From CAVPJW01 sp963705525 (GTDB lineage: Bacteria > Acidobacteriota > Vicinamibacteria > Vicinamibacterales > CAVPJW01): DNA of 64,000 bases. Made by a program: the position numbers and the translations under genes. This document shows, in pieces, positions 43,952-53,440 of the stretch. Each line of letters opens with the position of its first letter. Position 1 is the first letter of the stretch. A model generated the notes under the pieces. That model was not told the origin of the DNA. It did no database searches and saw only the letters and a program-made list of their open reading frames with translations. The stretch spans positions 248,001-312,000 of the forward strand of contig CAVPJW010000007.1 of NCBI GenBank assembly GCA_963705525.1. Reading direction: 5' to 3'.

Positions 43952-44913
43952 CCAGATCATTGACGCATGCTGCTCGCGTGATACTCGCCAGCGGTCTCGC
44001 ATGTTCGATTCTCGGTGCTGATACGAGAGCCGGCCAGACCCCTCAGGCGCCGGCGCAGCCGCAGCGCCCATCGTTCACAGCGGGCATCGATGTCGTCTCG
44101 TTGAACGTCACCGCGACCGACGGCGGCAGCCACTACGTGACGGATCTCGGCAACGACGACTTCTCGATTTTCGAGGACGGCATCAAACAGGACATCTCGT
44201 ACTTCGATCGATCGAACCAGCCCATCGCGCTCGCGCTCCTGATTGACACGAGCGCGAGCATGGAAGAGAAGCTCGGGACGGCGCAGGAGGCGGCCGTTGG
44301 CTTTGCCAAGCGTCTCCGTTCGGACGACGTTGCCGAGGTCATCGACTTCGACAGCCGCGTCGACATCGTCTCCAAGTTCACGAATGACACGACGGACCTC
44401 GAACGGGCGATCCGACAGACCGTGGCTGGCGGATCCACCTCGCTCTATAACGCGATTTACATCTCGCTCAAGGAGCTCAAGAAGATCCAGGCGCGAAGCA
44501 CGGACGACGCGCGGCGCCAGGCCATCGTGGTCCTCTCGGACGGCGAGGACACATCGAGCCTTGTCACGTTCGAAGAGGTCCTCGATCTGGCGAAGAGGTC
44601 AGAGACGGCCATCTACGCCATCGGGCTTCGCGGCCGGGACGTCTACGCGACGAAGGGATTCCGCGAAGCCGACTTCGTTCTCAGGCAGCTCGCCGAGGAA
44701 ACGGGAGGCCGTGCATTCTTCCCGAACCATGTTGACGAGCTGGAGGGCGTCTATACCCAGATTGCCGAGGAGCTGTCGAGTCAGTACGTTCTGGGATACA
44801 CATCGAAGAACATCCGGCGAGATGGCGCGTGGCGCAGGGTCGTGGTCCGCGTGAATCGACCCAGTATCAGGACCAGGACCAAGCAGGGGTACTACGCTCC
44901 CACGAGCCATTAG
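43948..44913 (+). CDS. Secreted von Willebrand factor A-like protein (VWA 2)
   Basis: 321 residues, paralogue of VWA 1 and translationally coupled to it. Signal peptide (1 to about 30), a short beta region (VVSLNVTATDGGSHYVTDL outline, about 48-80, ending in FSIFEDGIKQDISYF) and a VWA domain (about 85-300) with an intact metal site DTSAS, Thr/Asp partners around GGSTSLYNAIY and VLSDGEDTSS. The closing segment SSQYVLGYTSKN is typical of this secreted family. Possibly a metal-dependent protein-binding partner of VWA 1; ligand unknown. Confidence 0.88.
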   Translation: MTRSLTHAARVILASGLACSILGADTRAGQTPQAPAQPQRPSFTAGIDVVSLNVTATDGGSHYVTDLGNDDFSIFEDGIKQDISYFDRSNQPIALALLIDTSASMEEKLGTAQEAAVGFAKRLRSDDVAEVIDFDSRVDIVSKFTNDTTDLERAIRQTVAGGSTSLYNAIYISLKELKKIQARSTDDARRQAIVVLSDGEDTSSLVTFEEVLDLAKRSETAIYAIGLRGRDVYATKGFREADFVLRQLAEETGGRAFFPNHVDELEGVYTQIAEELSSQYVLGYTSKNIRRDGAWRRVVVRVNRPSIRTRTKQGYYAPTSH

Positions 44914-44993
44914 GCTCCGGTCCGCGTTCAGCCTCGGCGCGTAGAATCCAGCGTGAAGCGGCACCGTGCGTTGGCGACGAATCGAGTGACCAT

Positions 44994-45818
44994 TTGATCG
45001 CAATTCCACTCGGGCTGTACATCGTGGCGGCGGTCGCCTACGCGGTCCACTTCGCCCGACGACGCGCGGTGACGGGCCGCCTGGCAACGACAGTCCTCGT
45101 CGCCGCCGTTATCGCCCACACCTTCATCATCGGCATGCAGACGATGGCGGCAGGGCACTTACCGTTTGCGGGGCCAACATCGGCAATCTCCACGTTCGTG
45201 TGGCTGCTGGCGCTGTCGTATCTCTACACGGAGCTGACTACCGATGAGCGGGCGATGGGCATCTTCATTCTGCCGCTGCTCGTGGTGCTGCAAGCCATTC
45301 CCACATTCCGTCCGTTCGTCGAAGACCGGGCCGCCGTGCTCGAGAGTCCATGGTTCGGCGTCCACGTGGCGTCGCTGCTCTTCGCCTATGCCAGCTTCGC
45401 GCTGGCGTGCGTCATCGGCGTCACCTACGTCCTGCTCTTCAACGAGATCAAGGCGAAGCACCTCGGTGTGTTCTATGCGCGGCTTCCCTCTCTTCAGGTT
45501 CTCGATGAAATGAACAGCCGGGCGGTCATGATCGGCTGGGTGTTTCTCACACTCGGCGTCATCGTCGGCGTCCTATGGACCGCCGATGCGCGCGTGAGCG
45601 CTGCCAGCGACCCGCGCGTCCAGGCCATGTCAATCGGCGACCCGAAGATCTTCGTCGCGCTTGTCTGCTGGATCGTGTACTCGTTCGAGGTCTACGCGCA
45701 GCGTTTCAGAGGATGGCGCGGACGCCCGATGGCATGGCTGTCGGCCCTGGCCTTCCTGATTGTGCTGCTCAATTTCGTCCCGGTGAGCTACTTCCTGACG
45801 AAGAGTCATGATTTCTAG
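44994..45818 (+). CDS. hemX: CcsA/HemX-type cytochrome assembly membrane protein
   Basis: 274 residues from a proposed TTG start (44994, LIAIPLGLYIV as the first helix); this start is uncertain because there is no good ribosome site. Eight predicted helices. It matches the CcsA/HemX family by LFAYASFALACVIGVTYVLL and the helix-edge histidines, but lacks the tryptophan-rich WGxxWxWD heme-handling motif (here LWTADARV). Located directly upstream of hemA, as HemX is in Bacillus, where it modulates HemA levels. Its TAG stop merges with a heptad array. Confidence 0.75.
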   Translation: MIAIPLGLYIVAAVAYAVHFARRRAVTGRLATTVLVAAVIAHTFIIGMQTMAAGHLPFAGPTSAISTFVWLLALSYLYTELTTDERAMGIFILPLLVVLQAIPTFRPFVEDRAAVLESPWFGVHVASLLFAYASFALACVIGVTYVLLFNEIKAKHLGVFYARLPSLQVLDEMNSRAVMIGWVFLTLGVIVGVLWTADARVSAASDPRVQAMSIGDPKIFVALVCWIVYSFEVYAQRFRGWRGRPMAWLSALAFLIVLLNFVPVSYFLTKSHDF

Positions 45819-45873
45819 GGTTCAGGGTTCAAGGTGCCTAAGAACCAAGTACTTAGAACTAAGCACTGCAGTT
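45818..45873. repeat. Heptad array (GGTTCAG passing into AAGAACC)
   Basis: Units GGTTCAG, GGTTCAA, GGTGCCT, AAGAACC, AAGTACT, TAGAACT and AAGCACT follow each other in 7-bp phase between hemX and hemA. The array changes polarity in the middle, so it can fold on itself. Confidence 0.75.
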
Positions 45874-45888
45874 CATTAATCTCCAGTG

Positions 45889-47265
45889 ATGCATCTGTTC
45901 CTCCTAGGCGTTAGCCATCGCACGGCGCCCATCGAGCTTCGCGAGCGGCTGGACTTCGCGACGCGCGGTGTCGACGATGCGCTCAAGCAGCTCGTCGCGA
46001 GGCCGGAAGGCCGCGAAGCCGCCGTGCTGTCGACGTGCAACCGCGCGGAGGTGTATGTCGTTGCTGAGAATGTCGAGGGGGCGGGCCAACACGTCCGCCG
46101 GTTCTTCTCCGAGTATCACCAGGTGCCACCAACCGAGCTCGACCCGCATTTCTACGATGCGGTGGACGATGGTGTGGCGCGTCACCTGTTCCGCGTGGCC
46201 TCAGGGCTCGATTCGCTCGTCGTCGGCGAACCGCAGATCCTCGGGCAGGTGAAAGACGCCTTCTCGACGGCCAGCCATCTGCAAACCACGGGTCCGTTAC
46301 TCAATCGTCTGTTCCACACGTCCTTCTCGGTCGGCAAGCGCGTCCGCAGTGAAACCGCGCTGGCCGAGGGCGCCGTCTCCGTCAGTTACGCCGCCGTCGA
46401 ACTGGCCCGCAAGATATTCGGCGACTTGACGGGACGACAGGTGCTCGTGATCGGCGCCGGCGAGATGGGCAAGCTGACCGCGCTCCATCTGCGCGCGCAA
46501 GGCGCAGGACCGATCACCATCGTCAGCCGCACGTCCACGCATGCGAGCGATCTGGCGGAGCGGCTTTCTGCCGTCTCCGCTCCCTGGGAGGAAATGTCCG
46601 CGGCCCTGTCAACGGCCGATATCGTCGTGTCGGCCACCGGATCGGATCGCCCCATTCTGCGGCGGCGCGACGTGCAGAGCGCGATGCCATCCCGGCGCCA
46701 TCGACCCCTTTTCATCATCGACATCGCGCTGCCGCGCGACGTCGAGCCCCCGGTTGGCGAGATCGAACAGGTCTTTCTCTACAACCTCGACGACCTGCAG
46801 TCGATCGTGCGCGACAACCTGAGTCGACGAGGTTCAGAAGTGACGCGCGCCGAGGCGCTCGTGGACGAGGAAGTCGTCCGCTTCTCGGCCTGGCTTCAGT
46901 CCCGCGAAGCCATCCCCACTGTGGTTGCCCTTCGGCATCATTTCGAATCGGTGCGCCAGTCGGAGCTCCGTCGGCTCGAGTCCAAGCTGTCCAGCCTCGC
47001 GCCGGCCGAGCGGGGGAAAGTCGAGGAAGTCACGCGCCTGATTGTCGAGAAGCTCCTGCTCCTCCCCACCGAGCAGCTGAAGGCCATCGCCGATCCGCAG
47101 AAGGTGGTCGTTTACGCGGACGCGGTCAACCGACTGTTCGGGTTGACGGCCGCCGACGGCGGAGAAAGCCGACGCAGCGCCGAACAGAGTGTTCGTGACG
47201 CTGGTGATCCGACCGATTCCTCGCCCTCCGACATCAACGGCCCGCGAAACCGGGTTCGCGCGTGA
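45889..47265 (+). CDS. hemA: Glutamyl-tRNA reductase
   Basis: 458 residues. Reduces glutamyl-tRNA to glutamate-1-semialdehyde with NADPH, the first committed step of the C5 heme pathway. Catalytic Cys in LSTCNRAEVYV, substrate-domain SHRTAPIELRE, NADPH domain VIGAGEMGKLTALHL and the C-terminal dimerisation helices. ATG 45889 is preceded in frame by a GTG. The last about 35 residues are a polar, unconserved tail. The stop overlaps the hemC GTG start. Confidence 0.96.
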   Translation: MHLFLLGVSHRTAPIELRERLDFATRGVDDALKQLVARPEGREAAVLSTCNRAEVYVVAENVEGAGQHVRRFFSEYHQVPPTELDPHFYDAVDDGVARHLFRVASGLDSLVVGEPQILGQVKDAFSTASHLQTTGPLLNRLFHTSFSVGKRVRSETALAEGAVSVSYAAVELARKIFGDLTGRQVLVIGAGEMGKLTALHLRAQGAGPITIVSRTSTHASDLAERLSAVSAPWEEMSAALSTADIVVSATGSDRPILRRRDVQSAMPSRRHRPLFIIDIALPRDVEPPVGEIEQVFLYNLDDLQSIVRDNLSRRGSEVTRAEALVDEEVVRFSAWLQSREAIPTVVALRHHFESVRQSELRRLESKLSSLAPAERGKVEEVTRLIVEKLLLLPTEQLKAIADPQKVVVYADAVNRLFGLTAADGGESRRSAEQSVRDAGDPTDSSPSDINGPRNRVRA

Positions 47266-48212
47266 CCGCCGTTCGTCTCGGCACGCGAGGCAGTCCGCTC
47301 GCGCTCCAGCAGGCCGAGCTCGTCGCCGCGCGCCTCGCCGCAGCCCACGATGTTCAGTCGACGCTCGTCATCATCAAGACGTCCGGCGACAAGCTCGCCG
47401 AGGCTCCGCTGTCGGAAGCCGGCGGCAAGCGCTTGTTCGTGAAGGAAATCGAAGAGGCGCTCCTCCGCGGCGAGATCGACATCGCCGTGCACAGCTGCAA
47501 GGACATGCCGGTGGAGCTAGCGGGCGGTCTCGAGCTGAGTGCCGTGCTGCCGCGGGCCGATCCAAGCGATGCGCTCGTCTTCCCGTTCGCAGCTGAACCA
47601 TCTTCCGCATCGTTCGCTGACATCGCTTCCCGGCCAGGACCAGAAGTTCGCGTCGGAACGAGCAGCGTTCGGCGAATGACCCAGCTCAGAAGGATCTGGA
47701 ACAGGGCCCGGTTCGAGCCAGTCCGAGGCAACCTGGATACGCGACTTCGCAAATTGGACGAGGGCGAGTACGATCTCCTGATCCTGGCGTCGGCTGGTCT
47801 GGAACGACTCGGTCGCGCCGATCGCATCGGACTGCGGATCCCCGTCGCGATCTCGGTGCCGGCTCCGGGTCAGGGCGCCATCGCGGTGGAAATCCGACGC
47901 GATGATGCGGCCACGCGCGAATTGGTCGGTTCGATCAATGATGTCCCGACGCTGGCCGCCGTTTCCGCCGAGCGGGCTCTCGTCGTGGGCCTCGGCGGCG
48001 GGTGCCAGACGCCCATCGGCGCCCTGGCAATGCCGTGTGGCGACGAATTGCGCCTGCAGGCGGCCGTGGCATCACTCGACGGACATGTGCTCGTCCGAGC
48101 CGAAGCGCGTGGCGCCATCGATCGCCCTGGTGAGCTCGGCACGGAGGTCGCGAAGCGTCTCGACGCGCAGGGCGCGCGCGACATCCTCCGCGAGGCGGAA
48201 CGCGGGATCTGA
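47262..48212 (+). CDS. hemC: Porphobilinogen deaminase (hydroxymethylbilane synthase)
   Basis: 316 residues, GTG start overlapping the hemA stop. Joins four porphobilinogens into hydroxymethylbilane. Landmarks: RLGTRGSPLALQQAELV, IDIAVHSCKDMP with the active-site Asp, VGTSSVRR, and the dipyrromethane-anchoring Cys in LGGGCQTPIGA. Full length. It lies 12 bp before the fused cobA/hemD gene. Confidence 0.96.
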   Translation: MTAVRLGTRGSPLALQQAELVAARLAAAHDVQSTLVIIKTSGDKLAEAPLSEAGGKRLFVKEIEEALLRGEIDIAVHSCKDMPVELAGGLELSAVLPRADPSDALVFPFAAEPSSASFADIASRPGPEVRVGTSSVRRMTQLRRIWNRARFEPVRGNLDTRLRKLDEGEYDLLILASAGLERLGRADRIGLRIPVAISVPAPGQGAIAVEIRRDDAATRELVGSINDVPTLAAVSAERALVVGLGGGCQTPIGALAMPCGDELRLQAAVASLDGHVLVRAEARGAIDRPGELGTEVAKRLDAQGARDILREAERGI

Positions 48213-48224
48213 CGTCGTGAGGAT

Positions 48225-49766
48225 ATGAAGAAAGTCATGGTGTTTCTGATCGGCGCGGGCCCGGGCGATCCGGAGCTCATCAGCGTCCGCGGCTTGAGCT
48301 GCCTGCGCTCCGCCGATGTGGTGCTTTACGACCATCTCGTGCATCCGCGACTCCTGCGATTCGCGCGACCCGAAGCGGAACAGATTGACGTCGGCGTGGC
48401 CTCGCCGGAGCCCATGGCTCAGGAGGCGATCTGCTACCTCCTCGCCGAGAAGGCGCGCGAGGGCAAGGTCGTCGCGCGTCTCAAGTGGGGCGATCCATTC
48501 GTCTTCGATCACGGCGGCCAGGAAGCGCTGTTTCTCCACGAACAGGGTGTGCGGTTCGAGGTCGTGCCGGGCATCCCCGCCGCCATCGGCGTGCCGTCGT
48601 ATTCCGGCATCCCCGTGACGTATCCGGGAGGAGGCGACACGCTCACCTTCGTGCGCGGGCACGAAGACGAAGGCTCCGAAGCGCCGGCCGTGGACTGGAC
48701 GAGCCTCGCAAAGCTCGAAGGCACGGTCGTCTGCTACACCGGCTCGAGGCAGCTCCTGGCCATCGTCGAGAGCCTGCTGTCGCACGGCCGCTCGGCCGAC
48801 GAATCAGCGGCGCTCATCTACAACGGCACGCTGCCCAATCAGGAAACCATTCAGACAACCCTCGGCGAAATCCGCGAGCTCGCACGGAAAGGCGCGCGCC
48901 GCCAGCCCGCGATCTTCGTCGTCGGACGCGTCGCGGGACTCAGGGAACACCTGCGGTGGTTCGACGAGCGTCCGCTCTTCGGGAAACGCATCGTCGTCAC
49001 GCGTCCGCGCGAACAGGCCGCCGAGTTCGTGGATCTGCTCGAACACCTGGGGGCCGAAGCCATCGAGGCGCCGCTCGTGCGCATCCTGCCGCTCGAAGAT
49101 TTCGGAGCGATGGACGAAGCCTGCAGATCGATCCGGTCGTTCAACTGGATCATTCTGACGAGCGTCAATGCCGCGGACTCGTTCATGCGCAGGCTGCTCG
49201 CGGGAACCGGCGACGTTCGGGATCTGAACGGCGTCAAGCTCTGCGCAATCGGACATGCGACTGCCGCCGAGCTCGCTCGATATGGACTGAAGGTGGACCT
49301 CATTCCGACCGACTACCGGCAGGAGGGCCTCGTGCAGGCCCTCGCCGGAACGGGCGACCTTCGCGGCGTGCGATGCCTGTGGCCGCGTGCGGACCAGGCG
49401 CGCGAAGTGCTGGCCGAAGAGCTGCGGCGCGCCGGCGCCGAGGTCACGGAGGTGCCAGCGTACAGGACGGAGCTGGCCGAGCTCGCGCGCGAAGGCGAAC
49501 CCGACATATACGGCATGCTGCTCGAACGGCGGATCGACGTCGTGACGTTCACGAGTCCCTCCGCGGTCAAGAGCTTCGTGCGCGTCTACGGTGAAGAGCC
49601 AGCGGCGGACCTCCTTCGAACCACCATCGTCGCATCGATCGGCCCGGTCACAGCCGAGGCCGCCGAGCGCTTCAATATTCACACGACGATCGTGCCGACT
49701 CAGTACACGATTCCGGCACTGGTGGACGCGATCGTCGAGTACTTCACCAGTCACGTGGAATCATGA
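48225..49766 (+). CDS. Uroporphyrinogen III methyltransferase / synthase fusion
   Basis: 513 residues. N-terminal SUMT/CobA-like domain (about 5-245): IGAGPGDPELISVRG and VVPGIPAAIGVPSYSGIPVT are typical, but the usual RLKGGDPFVFGRGGEE reads RLKWGDPFVFDHGGQEA, a clear departure in the SAM/substrate loop. C-terminal HemD domain (about 255-510): VTRPREQAAEFVDLL, ILTSVNAADSFM, VPAYRTELAEL and VTFTSPSAVKSFV. HemD closes hydroxymethylbilane to uroporphyrinogen III; CobA methylates it toward siroheme or cobalamin. Such fusions are known in several phyla. Its stop overlaps the hemB start. Confidence 0.92.
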   Translation: MKKVMVFLIGAGPGDPELISVRGLSCLRSADVVLYDHLVHPRLLRFARPEAEQIDVGVASPEPMAQEAICYLLAEKAREGKVVARLKWGDPFVFDHGGQEALFLHEQGVRFEVVPGIPAAIGVPSYSGIPVTYPGGGDTLTFVRGHEDEGSEAPAVDWTSLAKLEGTVVCYTGSRQLLAIVESLLSHGRSADESAALIYNGTLPNQETIQTTLGEIRELARKGARRQPAIFVVGRVAGLREHLRWFDERPLFGKRIVVTRPREQAAEFVDLLEHLGAEAIEAPLVRILPLEDFGAMDEACRSIRSFNWIILTSVNAADSFMRRLLAGTGDVRDLNGVKLCAIGHATAAELARYGLKVDLIPTDYRQEGLVQALAGTGDLRGVRCLWPRADQAREVLAEELRRAGAEVTEVPAYRTELAELAREGEPDIYGMLLERRIDVVTFTSPSAVKSFVRVYGEEPAADLLRTTIVASIGPVTAEAAERFNIHTTIVPTQYTIPALVDAIVEYFTSHVES

Positions 49767-50750
49767 TTCGCACCTCCTTCAAGCTGACCACACGGCTGCG
49801 GCGGCTGCGGAAGACGCCTGCCCTCAGGGCGCTCGTCAGTGAAACGCGCCTCTCGCCGGAGCACTTTCTCTATCCACTGTTTGTCTGTCCGGGAGAAGGC
49901 GTCCGGAAGGACGTTCGGTCGATGCCCGGCGTGTTCCAGCTCTCAGTGGACGAGGTCGTCCGCGAGGCCGGTGCCGCGCACGCCGAGGGCGTGGGTGGCG
50001 TGCTGCTGTTCGGCGTGCCGCCCGCCCGGACGAAGGACGATATCGGGACCGCCGCGGCAGATCCGAACGGCCCTGTGCAGCAGGCGGTGCGCGCGCTGAA
50101 ACGGGAATGTCGCGGCCTCGTCGTGGCCACTGACGTGTGCCTGTGCGAGTACACGTCGCATGGACACTGCGGCGTGATTGAGGACGGAGAGATTGCGAAC
50201 GATCCGACCGTCGATCAGCTCGTCAAGACCGCGCTTTCGCATGCGGCCGCGGGCGCCGACATCGTGGCACCGTCGGACATGATGGACGGACGCGTGGGCG
50301 CCATTCGCGCGGCCTTCGACGAGCGTGGGCAGACTGACGTCGTGATCATGTCCTACGCCGCGAAGTACTGCTCGGCCTTCTATGGACCGTTTCGTGAGGC
50401 GGCCGAATCGACGCCAAAGTTCGGCGATCGTCGAACACACCAGATGGATCCGGCCAATGCCGACGAGGCGCTTCGCGAGGTTCGCCAGGACATCGACGAG
50501 GGCGCTGACATCGTCATGGTGAAGCCGGCACTTCCCTATCTCGACGTCATCCACAGAGTGAAGGAAACCTTTGGCCTTCCGACCGCGGCATATCAGGTGA
50601 GCGGCGAGTACCTCGATGATCAAGGCGGCCGCCCAGGCCGGTTGGATCGACGAATCGCGGGCGATGACGGAAACATTGACTGCCATCGCGCGAGCTGGCG
50701 CGGACATCATCATCACGTACTTCGCCCGGGACGCGGCTCAACAGCTCTGA
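49763..50750 (+). CDS. hemB: Delta-aminolevulinic acid dehydratase (frameshifted)
   Basis: About 328 residues once one extra C near 50620 is removed: YQVSGEY must continue as SMIKAAAQAGWIDE and end in FARDAAQQL at 50750. Condenses two ALA to porphobilinogen. Zinc cysteines in CLCEYTSHGHCG, Schiff-base lysines in YAAKYCSAFYGP and VMVKPALPYLD. The start overlaps the cobA/hemD stop. An essential gene in an intact operon, so the break is most likely a sequence error; without correction the protein would lose its C-terminal active-site lid. Confidence 0.95.
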
Positions 50751-50782
50751 TGGAGTCGGTCTTCGACCTGGTGACTCTTCGC

Positions 50783-50808
50783 CCCTGAGACCCTGCGACC
50801 ACGTGACC
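50783..50808. repeat. Octad array (GGTC family, reverse orientation) at the hemL start
   Basis: Read on the minus strand: GGTCACGT, then GGTCGCAG and GGTCTCAG, 8 bp apart. The GTG start codon of hemL (50803) lies within it. Confidence 0.65.
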
Positions 50809-52095
50809 AACCCTCAATCGTCGAAATGGTTCGCTCGCGCGGAGCGAGTGCTGCCGGGAGGCGTCAACAGCCCGGTGCGCGCGTTCAAGGCGGTCGGCGG
50901 GCGTCCCATCTTCGTCGCGCGCGCGACCGGCTCGCACCTCATCGACACCGACGGGCACAGATACATCGACTACGTGATGTCGTGGGGCCCACTCATCCAC
51001 GGACACGCCCCGCCAGGTCTCGTTCGCGCCTTGTCCAGGGCTGCTGCCAGAGGCACCAGCTACGGAGCGCCCACTCCACTCGAGGTCCAGCTTGGCGAGC
51101 GCGTCCGCCGGCTCATGCCCGGAATGAGGCGCGTGCGCTTCGTCAATTCCGGCACCGAGGCCGCGATGAGCGCCATTCGGATCGCACGCGCCGCGACCCG
51201 CCGCGACAAGATTCTCAAGTTCGAAGGGTGTTACCACGGGCACGCGGATGCCTTTCTCGTGAAGGCCGGCTCGGGTGCATTGACGCTCGGCGTACCGACC
51301 AGCCCCGGCGTCCCGGCCGCGGTGGCCGCGGATACCCTGGTCGCGAGATACAACGACCTGGAGTCGTGTGAACGAGTGTGTTCGACGCACGGTTCCGAGA
51401 TCGCCGCGCTCATCGTCGAACCCATTGCCGGCAACATCGGACTCGTGCCGCCTGCCGCGGGTTTTCTCGCGGGCCTGCGGCAGCTCTGCGATCGCTACGG
51501 GATCATCCTCATCTTCGATGAAGTCATCTCGGGGTTCCGCGCGGGACTGGGTGGAGCTCAGGCAATCTTCGGTGTCCAGCCGGATCTGACGTGCCTCGGC
51601 AAGATCATTGGCGGCGGATTGCCGGTAGGCGCGTATGGAGGCCGGGCGGATCTCATGGACCTGGTGGCTCCGGTTGGACCTGTGTACCAGGCAGGCACGT
51701 TGTCGGGGAATCCGCTGGCGATGACGGCCGGACTGTGGTCGCTCGAGCGACTCTCGAAGAGCCTGTACACCCGGCTCGCACAGCGAGTCGTGCGCCTCAC
51801 GGAAGGGCTGGCCGACGCGGCTCGCGGCGCCGCCGTGCCGGTTCACATCAATGCGTTCGGCTCTCTCCTGACGCTCTTCTTCACGAACGAACCGGTACGA
51901 GACTACCAATCGGCGCTCAAGGCCGATACACGCGCGTACGCGACATTCTTCCGCGAGATGCTCTCGCGCGGTGTCTACCTTCCTCCGTCACAATTCGAGT
52001 CGTGGTTCGTGTCGGCCGCGCACACCGACAAGGATGTTGCGCGAACGGTTCAGGCTGCGCGCGCGGCGTTCATGGCCCTACGCCGTGAGCCTTGA
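50803..52095 (+). CDS. hemL: Glutamate-1-semialdehyde 2,1-aminomutase
   Basis: 430 residues, GTG start inside an octad array. PLP enzyme that converts glutamate-1-semialdehyde to ALA. Landmarks: RVLPGGVNSPVRAF, SWGPLIHGHAPP, FVNSGTEAAMSAIR, FEGCYHGHAD, FDEVISGFR and the PLP lysine in CLGKIIGGGLPVGAYGG. Last gene of the heme run; convergent with rseP, whose stop is 18 bp away, with no obvious terminator in between. Confidence 0.96.
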   Translation: MTNPQSSKWFARAERVLPGGVNSPVRAFKAVGGRPIFVARATGSHLIDTDGHRYIDYVMSWGPLIHGHAPPGLVRALSRAAARGTSYGAPTPLEVQLGERVRRLMPGMRRVRFVNSGTEAAMSAIRIARAATRRDKILKFEGCYHGHADAFLVKAGSGALTLGVPTSPGVPAAVAADTLVARYNDLESCERVCSTHGSEIAALIVEPIAGNIGLVPPAAGFLAGLRQLCDRYGIILIFDEVISGFRAGLGGAQAIFGVQPDLTCLGKIIGGGLPVGAYGGRADLMDLVAPVGPVYQAGTLSGNPLAMTAGLWSLERLSKSLYTRLAQRVVRLTEGLADAARGAAVPVHINAFGSLLTLFFTNEPVRDYQSALKADTRAYATFFREMLSRGVYLPPSQFESWFVSAAHTDKDVARTVQAARAAFMALRREP

Positions 52096-52113
52096 AGCCG
52101 GCAATCGTCTCCT

Positions 52114-53430
52114 TCATCTCCACGGCATGAGGTTTTCTATCCAGGCGATCCGTGTCAGATCGTTGTAGATCACGGTCACCATCAGGACCATCAGCAGCAC
52201 GAATCCGGCCAGGAGCATTCGCTCCTTGATGCGCGCGCTGAAATCGCGGCGCACCAGACCTTCGAGCGCCATGATCAGAATGTGACCGCCGTCGAGGACG
52301 GGAATCGGGAGCAGGTTGAGCAGTCCGAGGTTCAGGCTGACGGCGGCCATCAGGCTGAGCAGCGACATCCACCCCGCGCGCGCCGACTCACCGGACAGCT
52401 GCGCGATGGCAACGGGCCCCATCAGCTGTTTGGGTGAAGTCTCGCGCGTCAGGAGTCCCCACACCGTCCGGCCGATCACCACCGCGTAGTCGTAATTCCG
52501 CTTGAAGCTCATTCGAACGGCTTGGGGCAGGCTCGGCTTGAAGACGGTGACTTCGTCGCCGATCTGCACGCCGATGCGTCCGACATTTCCCCGGCGCGCC
52601 GGGGTCAGCTGGATGTCAAGATCTTGCGACCCGCGCCGGATGCTGATCGTGATCGGCACCTCGGCCTTCCGGGCAATCGCCTGCGAGAGCTGCTGCGCGA
52701 GCGCGATCGTCTGGCCATCGATGCGCATCACGACATCGCCCGCCTTGAGGCCGGCCCGATCGGCCGGCTCGCCCGTCGTCACGGCCGACACGTGCGGATG
52801 GACATTCGGCATGACCCCGATATCGGTGACGTCGAATTTATCCGGCGATCCGGCCTGCAGGCGAACGGAGACTTCGTGTCCACCCCGGAGCATCGCGATC
52901 GAGATCTCGCGATCGAGGCGGGAGCCGACGGCTAGAAAGAAATCTTCCCAGGTATTGACGTCGTGCCCGGCCACGCTGACGATGCGATCGCCCGCGAGGA
53001 TGCCCGCTTTCTCGGCCGCCGAACCCGCGAGGATGGATCCGACAACCGGCGGCTGCGACTGGAAGACGGGGACGTCGGCGCCCTGCGCGAGCACGATGAC
53101 CGTCAAGACGACGGCGGTGAGGAGGTTCATGAACGGGCCCATCACCATGACCTGGAACCGCTGCCACTTGCTCTTCGAGAGAAACTCGTCGGACCGCCCG
53201 CTCAACGGCTCGTCGGACGATTCGCCGGCCATCTTCACGTAGCCGCCGAGCGGGATCGCACCGATCCCGTATTCGGTGTCGCCCTTGCGGAAGCTCCAGA
53301 CGGTTGGATTGAAGCCGAGCTGGAACTTCAGCACGCGCACGCCGATGCGCTTGGCGGCAAGAAAGTGCCCGAGCTCGTGCACGAAGACGAGAACGCCGAG
53401 TACGAGTGCGAACGCAAGAATAGTCGTCAC
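52114..53430 (-). CDS. rseP: RIP metalloprotease RseP (site-2 protease)
   Basis: 438 residues, four helices. Zinc site HELGHFL near residue 18 and LLPIPVLDGGH near residue 380; two PDZ-like domains between (VGSILAGSAAEKAGILAGD and AVTTGEPADRAGLKAGD, outlines). Cuts membrane-bound anti-sigma factors or remnant signal peptides within the membrane. Last gene of the uppS-cdsA-dxr-rseP run, the usual order; it begins 10 bp after the dxr stop. Confidence 0.95.
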   Translation of the reverse strand: MTTILAFALVLGVLVFVHELGHFLAAKRIGVRVLKFQLGFNPTVWSFRKGDTEYGIGAIPLGGYVKMAGESSDEPLSGRSDEFLSKSKWQRFQVMVMGPFMNLLTAVVLTVIVLAQGADVPVFQSQPPVVGSILAGSAAEKAGILAGDRIVSVAGHDVNTWEDFFLAVGSRLDREISIAMLRGGHEVSVRLQAGSPDKFDVTDIGVMPNVHPHVSAVTTGEPADRAGLKAGDVVMRIDGQTIALAQQLSQAIARKAEVPITISIRRGSQDLDIQLTPARRGNVGRIGVQIGDEVTVFKPSLPQAVRMSFKRNYDYAVVIGRTVWGLLTRETSPKQLMGPVAIAQLSGESARAGWMSLLSLMAAVSLNLGLLNLLPIPVLDGGHILIMALEGLVRRDFSARIKERMLLAGFVLLMVLMVTVIYNDLTRIAWIENLMPWR

Positions 53431-53440
53431 CGAAGCCCTC

